A stretch of DNA of 64,000 nucleotides from Sulfurimonas crateris. Its GTDB lineage: Bacteria > Campylobacterota > Campylobacteria > Campylobacterales > Sulfurimonadaceae. The stretch covers positions 62,001-126,000 of the forward strand of contig NZ_SZPX01000003.1 of the NCBI RefSeq assembly GCF_005217605.1, in the 5' to 3' direction. A model generated the notes under the pieces. It ran no database searches. It was not told the DNA's origin and saw only the letters and a program-made list of their open reading frames with translations. The position numbers and the translations under genes were made by a program. Shown piece by piece: positions 37,673-50,552 of the stretch (its first letter is position 1; each line of letters opens with the position of its first letter).

Positions 37673-39858
37673 CAGAGGATCTCACGGATCCCTTTAGAGT
37701 TTGGAGCAGAAAGTATGCCCTCACCTTCGAGCTGCTCTATAAGCCTTGCAGATTTATTGTAGCCTATCTGAAGTTTTCTCTGCAGATACGATATAGAGGT
37801 TTTTCTATCAGATAAAATTACATTTTTAGCCTCACCAAAGAGTGGATCAAGCTCTTCGTAAGTATCGCTTGATGAGGAGCTCTCTTCGCTCTCCTCTACT
37901 AAAAAGCTTTTATCGTAGTTAGGCGCTCTTTGAGATTTTATAAAATCGACAATTTTTTCTATCTCCTCTTCCGTGCTCCAAGGTGCATGCAGACGCACCA
38001 AGCCCGTTGAGCCCGGAGGAGTAAATAGCATATCCCCTTTTCCAAGAAGCGACTCTGCACCCTGTTGGTCCAAGATGATCTTAGAGTCAACTTTCTGCCC
38101 TACTCTATATGAGATACGAGATGGAAGATTTGCTTTTATAAGCCCTGTTACGACATCGACTGAAGGTCTTTGCGTTGCTACTACAAGGTGGATTCCCGAG
38201 GCTCTTGCCATCTGTGCAAGCCTTGCAATGGAGTGTTCTACGTCTTTGCCGCTTGTCATCATCAGGTCTGCAAGCTCATCTATTATAACCACTATATACG
38301 GCAGATGCTCTCCGCCCTCTTTAGTGACTTTTTCGTTATAGCTTTCAATATTTTTTGTTCTATTCTCGCTCATAAGAGCGTAACGTCTCTCCATCTCATA
38401 AACCATATTGTTTAGTGCTACGATAGCCTGCTTTGCCTTAGTAATAACAGGAGTAAGCAGATGAGGAATATCGTTGTATATTGAGAACTCAAGCATCTTC
38501 GGATCGATCATAAGCAGTCTAAGCTTATCGGGAGAGTTTTTATATAAAAGCGAGAGTATCATAGCGTTTATGCCGACACTCTTTCCGCTTCCCGTAGTTC
38601 CGGCAATAAGAAGATGCGGGAGTTTTTTGAGGTCAGTTATAAAAGGCTTACCGACAATATCTTTACCCAGAACAATGGTTAGCGGCGAAGATGACTCTTT
38701 AAAAAGCTTGCTGTCAAGAAGCTCTCTTAGATAGATAGTGTCGATCTTCTCGTTTGGTATCTCAATGCCCACTACATCCTTACCAGGAATAGGCGCCTGA
38801 ATACGTATGGTCTCGGCACTCAGAGCCATAGCAAGGTCATCTTGAAGATTGAGGATTCTAGAGACCTTTACATTTGCCGCTGGCTTGAACTCAAATGTTG
38901 ATACAACCGGACCTGCATATGTTCTGACAACATCGCCATCTATTTTAAAGTGTGCAAGTTTTTCTATAAGAAATTTTATTTTGCCGTCAAGCTCGCTCTC
39001 ATCTACACTGTGGGCTTTATTGTTTGGTTTTTGCAAAAAATCTACAGAGGGGAGTTTAAAGTTTTTAGGCTTTTCAACCTCGCCTTTTTCAATAGACTCC
39101 AAAAGTTTAGCATTCTCTTCAAGCTCATCGACAATGATCGCATTTTTCTGCTCTTTTATCTCATTTACAAGCTCTACGATATTTTGCGTCTTTTCGCTGT
39201 TTGGCTCTTTTGCATCCAGCGGTTTCTCTGGGGCTTGATAAGTCTGAGCTTTCGAAGTACTCTCTTTTCTTAGATAGGCAGGTTTGTCTATCTCCTCTTC
39301 AAAACTATCTTTTACGATCTCTTTAGTCACCTGCTCTTTTTTTAGAGCTTTTTGCTCAACTTTTTTTATCTCTTTTTGAGTGCTTTCTCTAGGAGTGAAG
39401 AATCTGTTCTTACTCTTTTTTAAAAAGATGTCAACCATCTCATGGGCACTTTTGTCAAAAACTATGACTACTGAGAGCAGAGTTATGATAAACCAGAACG
39501 TCCATAATCCAAAAGAGCCTATATATGGGGATAAAAAGTCAGCAAAGCCTGCACCGATAGCTCCACGCAGGCTGTCATTTACAAGCATTGCCTGTGCTAA
39601 AAGTGAGGAGAAAAGAAGCAGAAATGATGCAACTGCCAACTCAAATTTTCTCATATTTATATTGCTGTTTTTATAAAAAAAGTACAGAGGTATCATAAAA
39701 ATAAAGATATATGCGTAAGAGATGTAACCGAAGTATTTATGGTTGTATGATGCAAATGCAGCACCGTATCTGCCCATGAGAGCAGTGTCACCCAGAACAG
39801 TAGAGAATCCAAGATAGATCAACAGACCAAAACTTATAATAAATATAGTATCTTTCAA
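37672..39858 (-). CDS. ftsK: DNA translocase FtsK
   Basis: A septal DNA pump for chromosome segregation. The N-terminal about 140 residues hold four membrane segments; a charged linker follows. The motor domain has Walker A LIAGTTGSGKSVGINAM, Walker B YIVVIIDELADLMM and the FtsK-typical SRISYRVGQKVDSKIILDQ. The C-terminal winged-helix gamma domain, which reads KOPS sites, is ISYLQRKLQIGYNKSARLIE. 728 residues, the compact form found in this phylum. Confidence 0.95.
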   Translation of the reverse strand: MKDTIFIISFGLLIYLGFSTVLGDTALMGRYGAAFASYNHKYFGYISYAYIFIFMIPLYFFYKNSNINMRKFELAVASFLLLFSSLLAQAMLVNDSLRGAIGAGFADFLSPYIGSFGLWTFWFIITLLSVVIVFDKSAHEMVDIFLKKSKNRFFTPRESTQKEIKKVEQKALKKEQVTKEIVKDSFEEEIDKPAYLRKESTSKAQTYQAPEKPLDAKEPNSEKTQNIVELVNEIKEQKNAIIVDELEENAKLLESIEKGEVEKPKNFKLPSVDFLQKPNNKAHSVDESELDGKIKFLIEKLAHFKIDGDVVRTYAGPVVSTFEFKPAANVKVSRILNLQDDLAMALSAETIRIQAPIPGKDVVGIEIPNEKIDTIYLRELLDSKLFKESSSPLTIVLGKDIVGKPFITDLKKLPHLLIAGTTGSGKSVGINAMILSLLYKNSPDKLRLLMIDPKMLEFSIYNDIPHLLTPVITKAKQAIVALNNMVYEMERRYALMSENRTKNIESYNEKVTKEGGEHLPYIVVIIDELADLMMTSGKDVEHSIARLAQMARASGIHLVVATQRPSVDVVTGLIKANLPSRISYRVGQKVDSKIILDQQGAESLLGKGDMLFTPPGSTGLVRLHAPWSTEEEIEKIVDFIKSQRAPNYDKSFLVEESEESSSSSDTYEELDPLFGEAKNVILSDRKTSISYLQRKLQIGYNKSARLIEQLEGEGILSAPNSKGIREIL

Positions 39859-39918
39859 ACTATAACTTCCTTTTTTTAAATCAAAGAAATTATAGCTAAA
39901 ACTATTCCATAATATAGA

Positions 39919-42021
39919 TTATAGGTAATTAACAAGGCTTAACTTCGATACTTTTGCCGCAGTTGAGAGCAGGGCCTCATAATTGGTGTTTAATCTTGCC
40001 AGATTCAATGAAGCCTCAGCCATATCCGTATCAACAACGGTTGATCTTAGACTTTTTGCACTGATCTCTAGAAGACTTGTCCTCTGTATAGATGTATTTA
40101 ATGCATTTGTCTGCACACCGACCTGAGAGTGAGCTCTGTAGACATGGTCTTGAAGGTCATCCATCATTGCTATTGCATTTTCTATACCAACATTTCTAAT
40201 ATCCCCTGAGCTGCTGTCAGGATAGAGCTTATAGTTTTCAACAGATCGGATCATCTCATCCATCGTCTTAAAAAAGTCGGTTTTTGGGTCACGCACAGTT
40301 ATGGCGTTGTTTGTATTGAACGTCATTACAGATGCATCTGCACCTACCGTAAAATCACCGCTGTTTGCGTCATAAATGGCAAGAGAGGCCTTAGTATTAC
40401 CCGTGCCGATCTCTTCAAACTGTATCTTTCCGTCGTGACTTAAAAATGTTCTTCCCATTAGGTCTGATGTCTCGATCGCTGCATCATACTCTGCATCACT
40501 CCCAGGAACAGTTGCCGGAAGATTACCTGTTGTGAGCATATTAACAACATCCATAAACTGTTTATATGTCATATCATCACCGTTTACGGCTGCTCTTGGG
40601 GTTCCCATATCATAAATATTGTAGGTATTGCCGCCGACTGTAAAAGTTGAACCCGCAGCACTCAGATCAACTTGTGCACTATAAGCTACACCATTTACAT
40701 CTGTGCCTTCAACAACAAATGAAGTCCCGTTAAGCGTGCCTGCAGTTCCCTGTGAGATATCTGCAACTTCAGAGAGTTTGGTTTTGGCAGTCGCAAATGC
40801 ATTTGTCTCTCTTACGATTTGAGGAGTTGCTGAAGAGAGCGTTGCACCCTCTTTGCTAAACTCTGCTCTGTCATAGATGGTCCCCTCTATAAGATTTGTA
40901 GCTGCAACACTGTCTGCAGATGAGAGTGACGACTTAATAAACTCTCTAACATGAAGATCAGGATTGATAGCAGTAGACGTTCCTAGAATTATCCTATCAA
41001 AGTTTGCCTCTCCTACTCCCAAGTCATCAATATTTGTAACATCAGCCGCTGCGCCGCCGCTTAAATCAGTTGCACCCACCATATGAAAATCTATCTTACT
41101 AGAGCCTTTGATTTTGTCTTCTACTACAATCTGCCCATTTTGGTTCATGCTGACATTTACGACATCCACTTCAGGAGTATTTCCATATAGATCACCGATT
41201 TCTTTTAAAAGATCACTGATCTTCTCATCATCGCTCATTGCAATTTTTTCTTTAAAAGAGACACCGTCGCTTCTTGTGCCACTGACATAAAAAAAGTGCT
41301 TGTCAACTCCAGCGTCAACCGCATTGTCACTATCACCCATAAGATCACGGATGGTATCACTACTTTTAATAAGCGCGGAAGTTCCAGCAACAGTCGAATC
41401 TGTAAAATCAGGATATTTTGTACTTAAGTTTGTTTGAACGACATTTGTCGTCACTTCTCTTTGCACCAACTTCTTCTCACCGAGAAAAAGCTCTGCACCG
41501 CTTATGTTGTACTGCTGAGATGTTTTTGAGCCGGTAAATGCTTCTAGCAGTCCATCGTTGCCCATGTAGCTACCATCATCAGCTATCGGTCTTACGTCAA
41601 CAGCGGTGCCTGAAAAAAGATACTGACCGTTTATAGAGGTATTTGCTAGATTTTTAAAATGATCTTCTATTGATCTTAGCTCCTGTGCTATTGCATCAAG
41701 AGAAGTCTCATCATTTGTACCGTTTGCGGCATTTAAAAGAAGTGTTCTCATTCTGTTCATAGATGATTCAAATTCACCCAGCACGGCATCTGTTTGGTCC
41801 GACATCTTAAGAGCACTCTCGGTGCTACTTGTTATCTGTGCAAGAGTAGATATCTCGTTATCAAGTCTCATAGTCTCTGTAAACGTTCTGATATCGTCTT
41901 GAGCGTATTGAATTTTAAGTCCAGAAGCTATCTGTTTGTTTACATCAAAAAGAGCTTCGTTTAGTTGTCCGTTATTTTGACTATATATGCTCTTATAGTA
42001 CATACCGCTTGTAATTCTCAC
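39919..42021 (-). CDS. flgL: Flagellar hook-associated protein 3 (long form)
   Basis: A junction protein between hook and filament. The N-terminus (MRITSGMYYKSIYSQN, then LNEALFDVNKQIASG) and C-terminus (MAEASLNLARLNTNYEALLS, ending AAKVSKLSLVNYL) are the flagellin-like D0/D1 coiled coils. The 700 residues greatly exceed the 300 of enteric FlgL because of a large central variable domain (about 160-560), as in Campylobacter. It is monocistronic on the minus strand, upstream of ftsK. No sigma-28 or sigma-54 site was evident by eye. Confidence 0.9.
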   Translation of the reverse strand: MRITSGMYYKSIYSQNNGQLNEALFDVNKQIASGLKIQYAQDDIRTFTETMRLDNEISTLAQITSSTESALKMSDQTDAVLGEFESSMNRMRTLLLNAANGTNDETSLDAIAQELRSIEDHFKNLANTSINGQYLFSGTAVDVRPIADDGSYMGNDGLLEAFTGSKTSQQYNISGAELFLGEKKLVQREVTTNVVQTNLSTKYPDFTDSTVAGTSALIKSSDTIRDLMGDSDNAVDAGVDKHFFYVSGTRSDGVSFKEKIAMSDDEKISDLLKEIGDLYGNTPEVDVVNVSMNQNGQIVVEDKIKGSSKIDFHMVGATDLSGGAAADVTNIDDLGVGEANFDRIILGTSTAINPDLHVREFIKSSLSSADSVAATNLIEGTIYDRAEFSKEGATLSSATPQIVRETNAFATAKTKLSEVADISQGTAGTLNGTSFVVEGTDVNGVAYSAQVDLSAAGSTFTVGGNTYNIYDMGTPRAAVNGDDMTYKQFMDVVNMLTTGNLPATVPGSDAEYDAAIETSDLMGRTFLSHDGKIQFEEIGTGNTKASLAIYDANSGDFTVGADASVMTFNTNNAITVRDPKTDFFKTMDEMIRSVENYKLYPDSSSGDIRNVGIENAIAMMDDLQDHVYRAHSQVGVQTNALNTSIQRTSLLEISAKSLRSTVVDTDMAEASLNLARLNTNYEALLSTAAKVSKLSLVNYL

Positions 42022-42164
42022 GCTGCACCTCCATCTTTTTTATGCCGTTTTGTCCAAATATTTAAAATATTAAGCAATACAAGTTCCATTTGAGTCATAT
42101 CGGCAAAAACTTGTTTACTTATAACTTATCTTTAAGTAATAACTCACTATTATTTCGTCACTAA

Positions 42165-43747
<1,583 letters not shown>

Positions 43748-43751
<4 letters not shown>

Positions 43752-44344
43752 TTACTATTTCCTTTGAATTTTTCAATTGTAGCACTTGAAGATGAGCTAA
43801 TATCTACTCTTTGGATAACATTTTTAAATGTTATCCAAAGTATCTTTATGTCAAGCAAAAAAGATCGATTATCTACATACCACGTGTCTAACTCAAACTT
43901 TTGCTCCCATGAAATTGCATTTCGTCCATTTACTTGAGCCCAGCCTGTAATGCCCGGTTTTACATCATGCCTTCTTTTTTGTTCGTTACTGTAGAACTCA
44001 AGATACTCCACAAGAAGAGGTCTGGGACCGACAAAACTCATCTCGCCCTTTAGCACATTGAAAAGCTGCGGAAGTTCATCTAAACTTGTACTTCTTATAA
44101 ACTTTCCAACTCCCACCAGCCTTTGTTCATCAGAAAGCAACTCTCCGTTAATATCTTTCTCATTGGTCATGGTACGAAACTTATATATGCTAAATATCTT
44201 CTCTTTATATCCGGGTCTTTTTTGTATGAAAAATATAGGCCGCCCCATACTCCACCAGATAAGTAAACTTACTATAATATAGATAGGCAATAATAAAATT
44301 ATAAAAAACAGTGCAAATACCTTGTCAAAAAGTGTTTTAAGCAT
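43748..44344 (-). CDS. pglC: PglC-like initiating phosphoglycosyltransferase
   Basis: A small monotopic membrane transferase that places a phospho-sugar on undecaprenyl phosphate. One N-terminal hydrophobic re-entrant helix ([20 protein letters not shown]) is followed by KFRTMT, the catalytic [20 protein letters not shown] with Asp-Glu, and PRPLLVEYL. 198 residues, the minimal PglC size. With PglF/WbpM and PglE encoded in the same run, UDP-diNAcBac is a reasonable substrate. Confidence 0.9.
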
Positions 44345-45548
44345 TAAATTTTTTTACCTCTTCTTTTAAAACTTTTTCTAGAGTGTCGGTTAATATCTCT
44401 ATTGAGTAATTTTCCTCACAATAGCTTCTTATTTTTTTTCCGATTGAGACTCTTTCTTCATTTGTCAGGTCATAGATTTCTAGAATTGTTTTTTCCAACT
44501 GCTTCACATCGTCAGTAACTATACTGTACCCGGCATTTGCTTCTTTTATAGGGTTGTTTTTTGAGTTTCCTGCAAATATTATAACTCTTCCGCTTGCCAT
44601 ATAGTCAAATAGTTTATTTAAACTTATCCCAAATCTATATAAAGGGGCATTAACTAAACTCAAAAAGAGGACATCGCTATTTTCTAATATTTTTGAAACT
44701 TCACTTTTGGAGACAGAATTTTCTATGCTTACATTTTGCAGGCTATTTTCTTTCACAAAATTTTTAAGTTTTTCTTTTTGAACACCATCACCCACTATTC
44801 TGAAATAGATATCTTTTTTATCTTGCAGTTTTTTTGCTGCATCTAAAAAAATCTGCAAATTATTTGCAACACCGATTGCCCCAGTGTAGCTTATTATAAA
44901 CTTATCATTTCTTTTTTTTGGAGTGTATTTTATATTCGACAAATCAACCCCGTTTGATATCCATATACATTTTTCCTTCTCAACAAACTGCCCTATATGA
45001 TCATAAGCATAGGGAAGATTTGAGATGATCTTGTCTGCTTTTTTGTAGAGATATCTCTCAATCCACCCAAGCAGCAATATAAACGGATGCCATTTTGATA
45101 TCCCCATATCTATTAAAGTTTGAGGCCAAAGGTCTCTAACTTCCATTACAAAAGGGGTTTTATACCTACAGGAGAGTTTATAGGCAGCCAAAACAGCAAA
45201 AAGATGGACTGAAGAACCTATGATAATATCAGGCTTTGATAAATTTAGCTTTGGAATAATCTTAAGAACTTTAAATGTATAACTCAGCATATTTCTCACT
45301 CTGCCTATGCCGTTTCCAATATAAGCAGGTGTTTTTATCCAAATAAAATCTATGCCGTCTCTATTCTCTAAAAGATATTCTTTATCGCCATAGCTCTTCA
45401 TCTCTTTATATTTAGAATAGTGGAAACCAGATGCGACTATTGTAACCTTATGCCCTCTTTTTATAAGCTCTTTTGCAAAATCATAGTGTCTGGTCCCTCC
45501 ACCCATATCTGGAGTTAGGGCATGATGGTTAAATATCCAAATATTCAC
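44337..45548 (-). CDS. GT4 glycosyltransferase (WbuB-like)
   Basis: A GT-B fold enzyme of 403 residues. The N-terminal domain starts [20 protein letters not shown], and the C-terminal nucleotide-sugar domain has [39 protein letters not shown] and the acidic region near [13 protein letters not shown]. It resembles WbuB-type N-acetyl-fucosamine transferases. The actual sugar is unknown. Overlaps of 8 and 4 bp with its neighbours place it firmly in the operon. Confidence 0.85.
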   Translation of the reverse strand: MNIWIFNHHALTPDMGGGTRHYDFAKELIKRGHKVTIVASGFHYSKYKEMKSYGDKEYLLENRDGIDFIWIKTPAYIGNGIGRVRNMLSYTFKVLKIIPKLNLSKPDIIIGSSVHLFAVLAAYKLSCRYKTPFVMEVRDLWPQTLIDMGISKWHPFILLLGWIERYLYKKADKIISNLPYAYDHIGQFVEKEKCIWISNGVDLSNIKYTPKKRNDKFIISYTGAIGVANNLQIFLDAAKKLQDKKDIYFRIVGDGVQKEKLKNFVKENSLQNVSIENSVSKSEVSKILENSDVLFLSLVNAPLYRFGISLNKLFDYMASGRVIIFAGNSKNNPIKEANAGYSIVTDDVKQLEKTILEIYDLTNEERVSIGKKIRSYCEENYSIEILTDTLEKVLKEEVKKFNA

Positions 45549-46663
45549 TTTATCAATTCCTCATAAACCTCAAATAGTTTCTTCTCTTCGACACTCCAAT
45601 TATATTTTTCTATAACCGCTTTTTTACCGTTTTGCCCCATTTGCTCGGCTTCTTTTGGATGAGTAATTATATATTCTATAGCTGTAGCTATCTCTTTTGG
45701 TTCCAGCGGATTGACGCAGATACCACAATTATAATTCTCAATAACATCTTTATAAAGTTGAAAATTTGAAGTTATCACAGGTAACCCGATAGCCATATAT
45801 TCAAATATTTTAGTCGAATAAGATTCTTTGTAATTTGCAATAGGCTTTAGAATTGATAAACCTACTTTTGCATTTCTTGACAATTCCATTCCCTCAAATA
45901 AAGGTATAGAACCATAAAATTTTATATTTTTATTCTCTTGAACATTCAAGCTTTCGAGAAGTGTGGAGCCAAAAGGTCCTATATAATGCATAAAGATATC
46001 TGGAAATTTATTTTTAAGTATGTTTAGAGCTTCTATTGTTACATCTAATCCTCTATCGTTAGAAATACCGCCTATATAAAATAATTCATTTTTTGTTCTA
46101 TTCTTGGAATAGAACTTTTCTAAAGGTTTAATATCAGGCATATTCAAAACTATCTCATATTTATTGGCAACTTTTTTATAATCTTTTGCATATGAATTTT
46201 CTGCTAGCACTAAATAATCAAACTTTTTCAATGCATAGTTTTCGTATGCTCTATAAATTTTTGACACCGCTGTTCTTAAGAATTTGTTTATATATTCTTT
46301 ATTTAATATTTGTTTTGATATATTCTCATGAGCATCAAATATCACTTTAAAACCCAGTTTTTTTAACTTCAGTCCTATGGAAATAAGCTCAGGATCATGA
46401 AGATGGTATATATCGCTGTTTAATTCCTTAGCCTTTTGAAAAACTTTTTTAACCGTAGTTGTCATGCGAGAAATGCGACCGCCTGTTTTTGCCCCAACAT
46501 CGACGATATTAACACCATTTTTACTCTCATCACCCTTTCCGTCTGCTACGACTAAACTTACACTATAGTTTTCATTTTTAGCTAATGATGAGCACATCTT
46601 TAGAAATATACGAGTATCATATCTACTATGCGCTGATGTTAGGTGTGTTATTTTAGTTTTCAT
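45545..46663 (-). CDS. GT4 glycosyltransferase
   Basis: A GT-B enzyme of 372 residues beginning KITHLTSAHSRYDTRIFLKM, a start shared by many capsule and O-antigen GT4 enzymes, with IYHLHDPELISIGLKLKKLG and, in the C-terminal domain, YSTKIFEYMAIGLPVITSNF. Donor and acceptor are not predictable. This stretch of the locus is visibly AT-richer than the housekeeping genes, consistent with transfer. Confidence 0.87.
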   Translation of the reverse strand: MKTKITHLTSAHSRYDTRIFLKMCSSLAKNENYSVSLVVADGKGDESKNGVNIVDVGAKTGGRISRMTTTVKKVFQKAKELNSDIYHLHDPELISIGLKLKKLGFKVIFDAHENISKQILNKEYINKFLRTAVSKIYRAYENYALKKFDYLVLAENSYAKDYKKVANKYEIVLNMPDIKPLEKFYSKNRTKNELFYIGGISNDRGLDVTIEALNILKNKFPDIFMHYIGPFGSTLLESLNVQENKNIKFYGSIPLFEGMELSRNAKVGLSILKPIANYKESYSTKIFEYMAIGLPVITSNFQLYKDVIENYNCGICVNPLEPKEIATAIEYIITHPKEAEQMGQNGKKAVIEKYNWSVEEKKLFEVYEELIK

Positions 46664-47757
46664 TTATATATATCTACCCAACTTTGTATTGTATTATCCC
46701 ACAATGATAACTCTGAAATAATCTTCTGATTTTTCGATGTATCATAAGTTTTAATATCTGAGTTGATCAACTCTGCCAATTTAAAAGACAACTCATCAAT
46801 ATTGTCTATTTTTATATATTGAACGCCCGCGTCATCAAAAACTTCATAAGGCAACCATGAGCCGGTGATGACAATATTATTCGCATATAAAAACTCCTGC
46901 ATACTGCCGGAGAAGCTATCGGTCTCAAGCATATTTATCATAATATCAGAAGCTAATTTTATATTTGCGTTATCATCACCATATAAAAACTCTTCAAGCA
47001 CTATATAATCCAGATTTTTCTGTTTTAAAATATTTTTGACCTTTTGTCTATTTAGATCATTGCCATAGGTCATAGGAAAAACAAACTGTATTTTGTCTAA
47101 TAATTCAGTTGGAAGTTTTAAAATATTATCAATTATTTTGTCATGCTGCTGCTCTTTTGTAGAGTTATGCCCGCATGTGATCACTATCTTTTCTTTATTG
47201 TAACCCAGAGAATCTCTTAAGCTTTTTTTATCTATTTTTCTATTTTTGTCTATAAAATAAAGTGTTTTAAGTCCAAACCTGCACACATGGCTTTTGCTTT
47301 CAAAATCTTTGTAATATTTTAAAAAACTGTTTTTTGTCAGTGGATTTGTAAATGTTATGGCATCTGCTTTTTTATATAAATTAGTTTGAATCTTTTTTAT
47401 AAAGCCTGATGTGCGATAAAAATCACTTCCGTAAAATGTGACTATAAATTTTTCTCTTGCCAGCCAAGGTAAAATTATTATATAAAACCATCTTGACATA
47501 TGAATATTCACTATATCAAAATCATTTTCTTGTATAACTTTTTTTATATACCACATTCTAAAAAACATACTTAATTTTGGTATAGATTTAAACTTTTTAA
47601 ATAGTGAGCCATACCTGTCATTTTTAAAATCACTTCTATTATATAAAGTCAAAGATTCAAAATCAAGTAAACTTACATCTAAGCCTTTATTAATAAGTTC
47701 GCTTTTGAGCTCTTTTCCAAAAACTATTTTTGAATTTGCAATTATCAGAATCTTCAA
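46660..47757 (-). CDS. Probable GT-B glycosyltransferase
   Basis: 365 residues. A Rossmann start (MKILIIANSKIVFGKELKSE), IVNIHMSRWFYIIILPWLA, FYGSDFYR, then a C-terminal half with TCGHNSTKEQQHDKIIDNI and FVFPMTYGNDLNRQKV, a pattern also seen in GT56-like/WecF-like enzymes. The conserved acidic motif of GT4 is not obvious, so the family is uncertain. It overlaps its neighbours by 4 bp on each side. Confidence 0.72.
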   Translation of the reverse strand: MKILIIANSKIVFGKELKSELINKGLDVSLLDFESLTLYNRSDFKNDRYGSLFKKFKSIPKLSMFFRMWYIKKVIQENDFDIVNIHMSRWFYIIILPWLAREKFIVTFYGSDFYRTSGFIKKIQTNLYKKADAITFTNPLTKNSFLKYYKDFESKSHVCRFGLKTLYFIDKNRKIDKKSLRDSLGYNKEKIVITCGHNSTKEQQHDKIIDNILKLPTELLDKIQFVFPMTYGNDLNRQKVKNILKQKNLDYIVLEEFLYGDDNANIKLASDIMINMLETDSFSGSMQEFLYANNIVITGSWLPYEVFDDAGVQYIKIDNIDELSFKLAELINSDIKTYDTSKNQKIISELSLWDNTIQSWVDIYK

Positions 47758-49013
47758 TTCTCAGCCTTTAGGGCATCTGTCATCCAAATAAAATTATAAG
47801 TCAAAACCAAACTGTTTATTACACACATTAGAACCAATGATATATAAACATCATAATGTTCTGAAGCAAAATATAGTGCTAACGACAATAAAACAAAATG
47901 AATTATCGTAATTTTAAGGGCCTTGCTTTGTAAGTTTAATAGACTTGGAATATAGGCTATAATAGATACAATTAGATTTAAAATTAAATATACGGATAAA
48001 ATCTGTATATACTTTCCGGAATCAACCCATTGTTCGCCAAACACTGTTTCAAAAATTTGTGGTGCAAATAGTATAAAAACAATAAATGGCGCCAATATCT
48101 TTTTTAAAAGCGATTTTATAATATTGAGAGTGAAGGCATAAGTCTCCTCTTTTTTGTTATATAGCTCCGATAGCTTTTGATTATACACTTTTGCTGTCGA
48201 GGTTGCAATTATTGACATTGGAGCTAATACTATCATCATAGCTAAAGAATATTTACCTACCATAGCACTTCCAAAAAATGGAGTGAGTATGTATATAGGT
48301 AAATTTGATGATACATTTCCAAGTAAAGCATGAGGCATATTGTATTTTGGAAAATTGAGATATTTTTTTGCTAAAAACAATATGTTTTTAAATGAAATTG
48401 TTGCCAATAATGTTTTATCTTTTATGACATTTTTAGCCAATTTAAGATTTGCAAATAATTGAGCCAGAATTTGACCTGCGATCAACCCGGCAAATCCATT
48501 TTTTAAAAAACCTATCAAAACTTGAGCTATAGTCAATACAAGTGATTTAATAACTGTTGCTTTTGCTATATCTTTATAATGTTTTGTTCTATTGTTATAG
48601 TTTGTAAGCAAGTTAAATAAAGCGACAAAAAAAACAGTAACAGGTACTAAATAAATCCAATTTCCCAATAGGTTGCTATTTAACAGCTGTAAGATTGTAT
48701 CTTTAAACACGAAGATAATTAAAAAACTAACGATAGAAGTAAAAAAAATCAATATCAAACTTAATACAAATATATTTATTGCGTACTTGTCATATTCAGG
48801 AAGCATTATTGCTTGTTCATATCTTCCAGAAGCAATAACAGCTATAGAGCCAACAATAGCTACAAAAAGCGCAAACACCCCAAAATCCTCAGGAGTATAT
48901 ATCCTCGCGAGTATCGGACTTATAGCTATAGGTATGGCTTGTGCTATTGTTGTACCTGTCATTAGAGTTAAGACATTACGACTAAATTCACTCCTTGGCT
49001 TGAATAGTCTCAT
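47754..49013 (-). CDS. Wzx-like oligosaccharide flippase
   Basis: A polytopic membrane protein of 419 residues with about 12 hydrophobic segments, starting FSRNVLTLMTGTTIAQAIPI and ILARIYTPEDFGVFALFVAI, the typical MATE/PST-family opening. It would move the undecaprenyl-linked glycan across the inner membrane. Together with the ligase-like gene and a WbaP-like transferase, it suggests a Wzx/Wzy-type pathway. Confidence 0.88.
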   Translation of the reverse strand: MRLFKPRSEFSRNVLTLMTGTTIAQAIPIAISPILARIYTPEDFGVFALFVAIVGSIAVIASGRYEQAIMLPEYDKYAINIFVLSLILIFFTSIVSFLIIFVFKDTILQLLNSNLLGNWIYLVPVTVFFVALFNLLTNYNNRTKHYKDIAKATVIKSLVLTIAQVLIGFLKNGFAGLIAGQILAQLFANLKLAKNVIKDKTLLATISFKNILFLAKKYLNFPKYNMPHALLGNVSSNLPIYILTPFFGSAMVGKYSLAMMIVLAPMSIIATSTAKVYNQKLSELYNKKEETYAFTLNIIKSLLKKILAPFIVFILFAPQIFETVFGEQWVDSGKYIQILSVYLILNLIVSIIAYIPSLLNLQSKALKITIIHFVLLSLALYFASEHYDVYISLVLMCVINSLVLTYNFIWMTDALKAEN

Positions 49014-49016
49014 CGT

Positions 49017-49592
49017 TTACTCTACAAAAACTATATTATCATCTTCAAGCTTGTATTTGCTGTTGTCATATATATCAACCGCAAAGCCATTCATATCAAA
49101 TTCAAGTCTATTACCCGCACGACTAACCCATCCCATCTGTTTTGCCGGAACTCCTACCATCAGTGCGTATGGTTTCACATCTCTGCTTATAACCGCTCCG
49201 CTTCCTACAAGTGCATACTCTCCTATCGTCACGCCACATATTACCGTAGCATTTGCACCGATCGTACAGCCATATTTGAGCACTGTTTTTTTGAACTCGC
49301 TTTTTCTGACTATAAAAGCTCTTGGGTTAAGGACATTTGTAAAAACTGCGCTCGGTCCTATAAAAACTGCATCATCTATCTCAATACCCTCGTATATAGA
49401 GACGTTGTTCTGCACTTTAACGCCGCTGCCTATTTTAACGTTTGGACCCACTACGCAGTTTTGCCCAAAAGAGCAATTAGCACCGATGTTTGAACCGCTT
49501 AAGATGTGTGAGAAATGCCATATTTTTGTATCGTCTCCGACAATAATGTTATCATCGATAAAAGAAGATTCATGAGCAAAATAACTAGCCAT
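49017..49592 (-). CDS. WbpD/WlbB-like UDP-sugar N-acetyltransferase
   Basis: A left-handed beta-helix enzyme predicted to acetylate the 3-amino group of UDP-GlcNAc(3NH2)A. Hexapeptide turns are clear: [55 protein letters not shown]. The ATG at 49592 overlaps the wbpB stop (TAATG) and follows a GGAAAGG stretch; the longer frame to 49613 is not preferred. 191 residues, normal for WbpD. Confidence 0.88.
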   Translation of the reverse strand: MASYFAHESSFIDDNIIVGDDTKIWHFSHILSGSNIGANCSFGQNCVVGPNVKIGSGVKVQNNVSIYEGIEIDDAVFIGPSAVFTNVLNPRAFIVRKSEFKKTVLKYGCTIGANATVICGVTIGEYALVGSGAVISRDVKPYALMVGVPAKQMGWVSRAGNRLEFDMNGFAVDIYDNSKYKLEDDNIVFVE

Positions 49593-50551
49593 TAGCTTAC
49601 TACCTTTCCACAAAACTGGTGATACTCTCCTTGGAGTCCCAATGGAGCAAGTTTTCGTATCTCTGAGACAATATTGATAGAGCTTCTAGCTGACTCTAGA
49701 CCAAATCCGCCGCCGCTAAGTATATCTTGGTAAGACTTTGTATGAAGATCACCAAAGCCTTCACTGAACTCTATCTCTTCGCCGTCAACCACTATGCTTC
49801 TGTATGTTCTCTGCCCTGTGACTTTGAGCTGCTCTGGCACATAATCGTAGTTTACGCTCAAAAACCATCTGACATTTGCATTTTCGAGCCTCATAAACCC
49901 TGCATTTGCATCTGCTTGTTTTACATGTACGAAACTCTCTTTCACATCTCCAAATATCCATGATAGCATGTCAAAGAAGTGTACGCCTATGTTTGAAGCG
50001 ATTCCGCCACTCTTTGCTTCGTTGCCTTTCCAGCTCTCAAAATACCATCTACCTCTGCTTGTTATGTAGGTCAAATCTATATCGAAAATCTTGCTCGGAT
50101 TTTGTTTTAACTCTTCAGCGATTTTTTTCTTCAAAGCGACGATAGAGTCATGAAGTCTTAACTGAAGTACGGTATATACTCTCTTACCGCTCTGTTTTTC
50201 CATAACAAGTAGCTCGTCGATCTCTTTTGGATCTAGAACCAGAGGCTTTTCACAAATAGCATGAGCTTGATTTTGAAGCGCTGCTCTTATATGGCTATAG
50301 TGCAGGTAGTTTGGAGAGGCTATGGAGATATACTCTATCTTCTCTTTTTCATTTCTTTGGCGTCTCTCTACAAAACTCTCAAAAAGTTCAAACTCCGTAA
50401 AAAAATGAGCCTGAGGAAAGTTGCTATCCATTATCCCTATACCGTCATAAGGGTCAAATGCAACCAAGAGCTCGTTCCCTGTCTCTTTTATAGCTCTCAT
50501 ATGGCGAGGGGCTATATATCCACTAGCCCCAATTAGTGCAAAGTTTTTCAT
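49592..50551 (-). CDS. WbpB/WlbA-like UDP-GlcNAcA 3-dehydrogenase
   Basis: A Gfo/Idh/MocA oxidoreductase that oxidises C3 of UDP-N-acetylglucosaminuronate. Rossmann start [20 protein letters not shown], the lysine of CEKPLVLDP, and [20 protein letters not shown] containing the catalytic His. 319 residues, matching WlbA. It follows the wbpA-like gene by 1 bp and precedes wbpD, as in Pseudomonas and Bordetella. The matching WbpE/WlbC transaminase is not next to it. Confidence 0.88.
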   Translation of the reverse strand: MKNFALIGASGYIAPRHMRAIKETGNELLVAFDPYDGIGIMDSNFPQAHFFTEFELFESFVERRQRNEKEKIEYISIASPNYLHYSHIRAALQNQAHAICEKPLVLDPKEIDELLVMEKQSGKRVYTVLQLRLHDSIVALKKKIAEELKQNPSKIFDIDLTYITSRGRWYFESWKGNEAKSGGIASNIGVHFFDMLSWIFGDVKESFVHVKQADANAGFMRLENANVRWFLSVNYDYVPEQLKVTGQRTYRSIVVDGEEIEFSEGFGDLHTKSYQDILSGGGFGLESARSSINIVSEIRKLAPLGLQGEYHQFCGKVVS

Positions 50552-50552
50552 A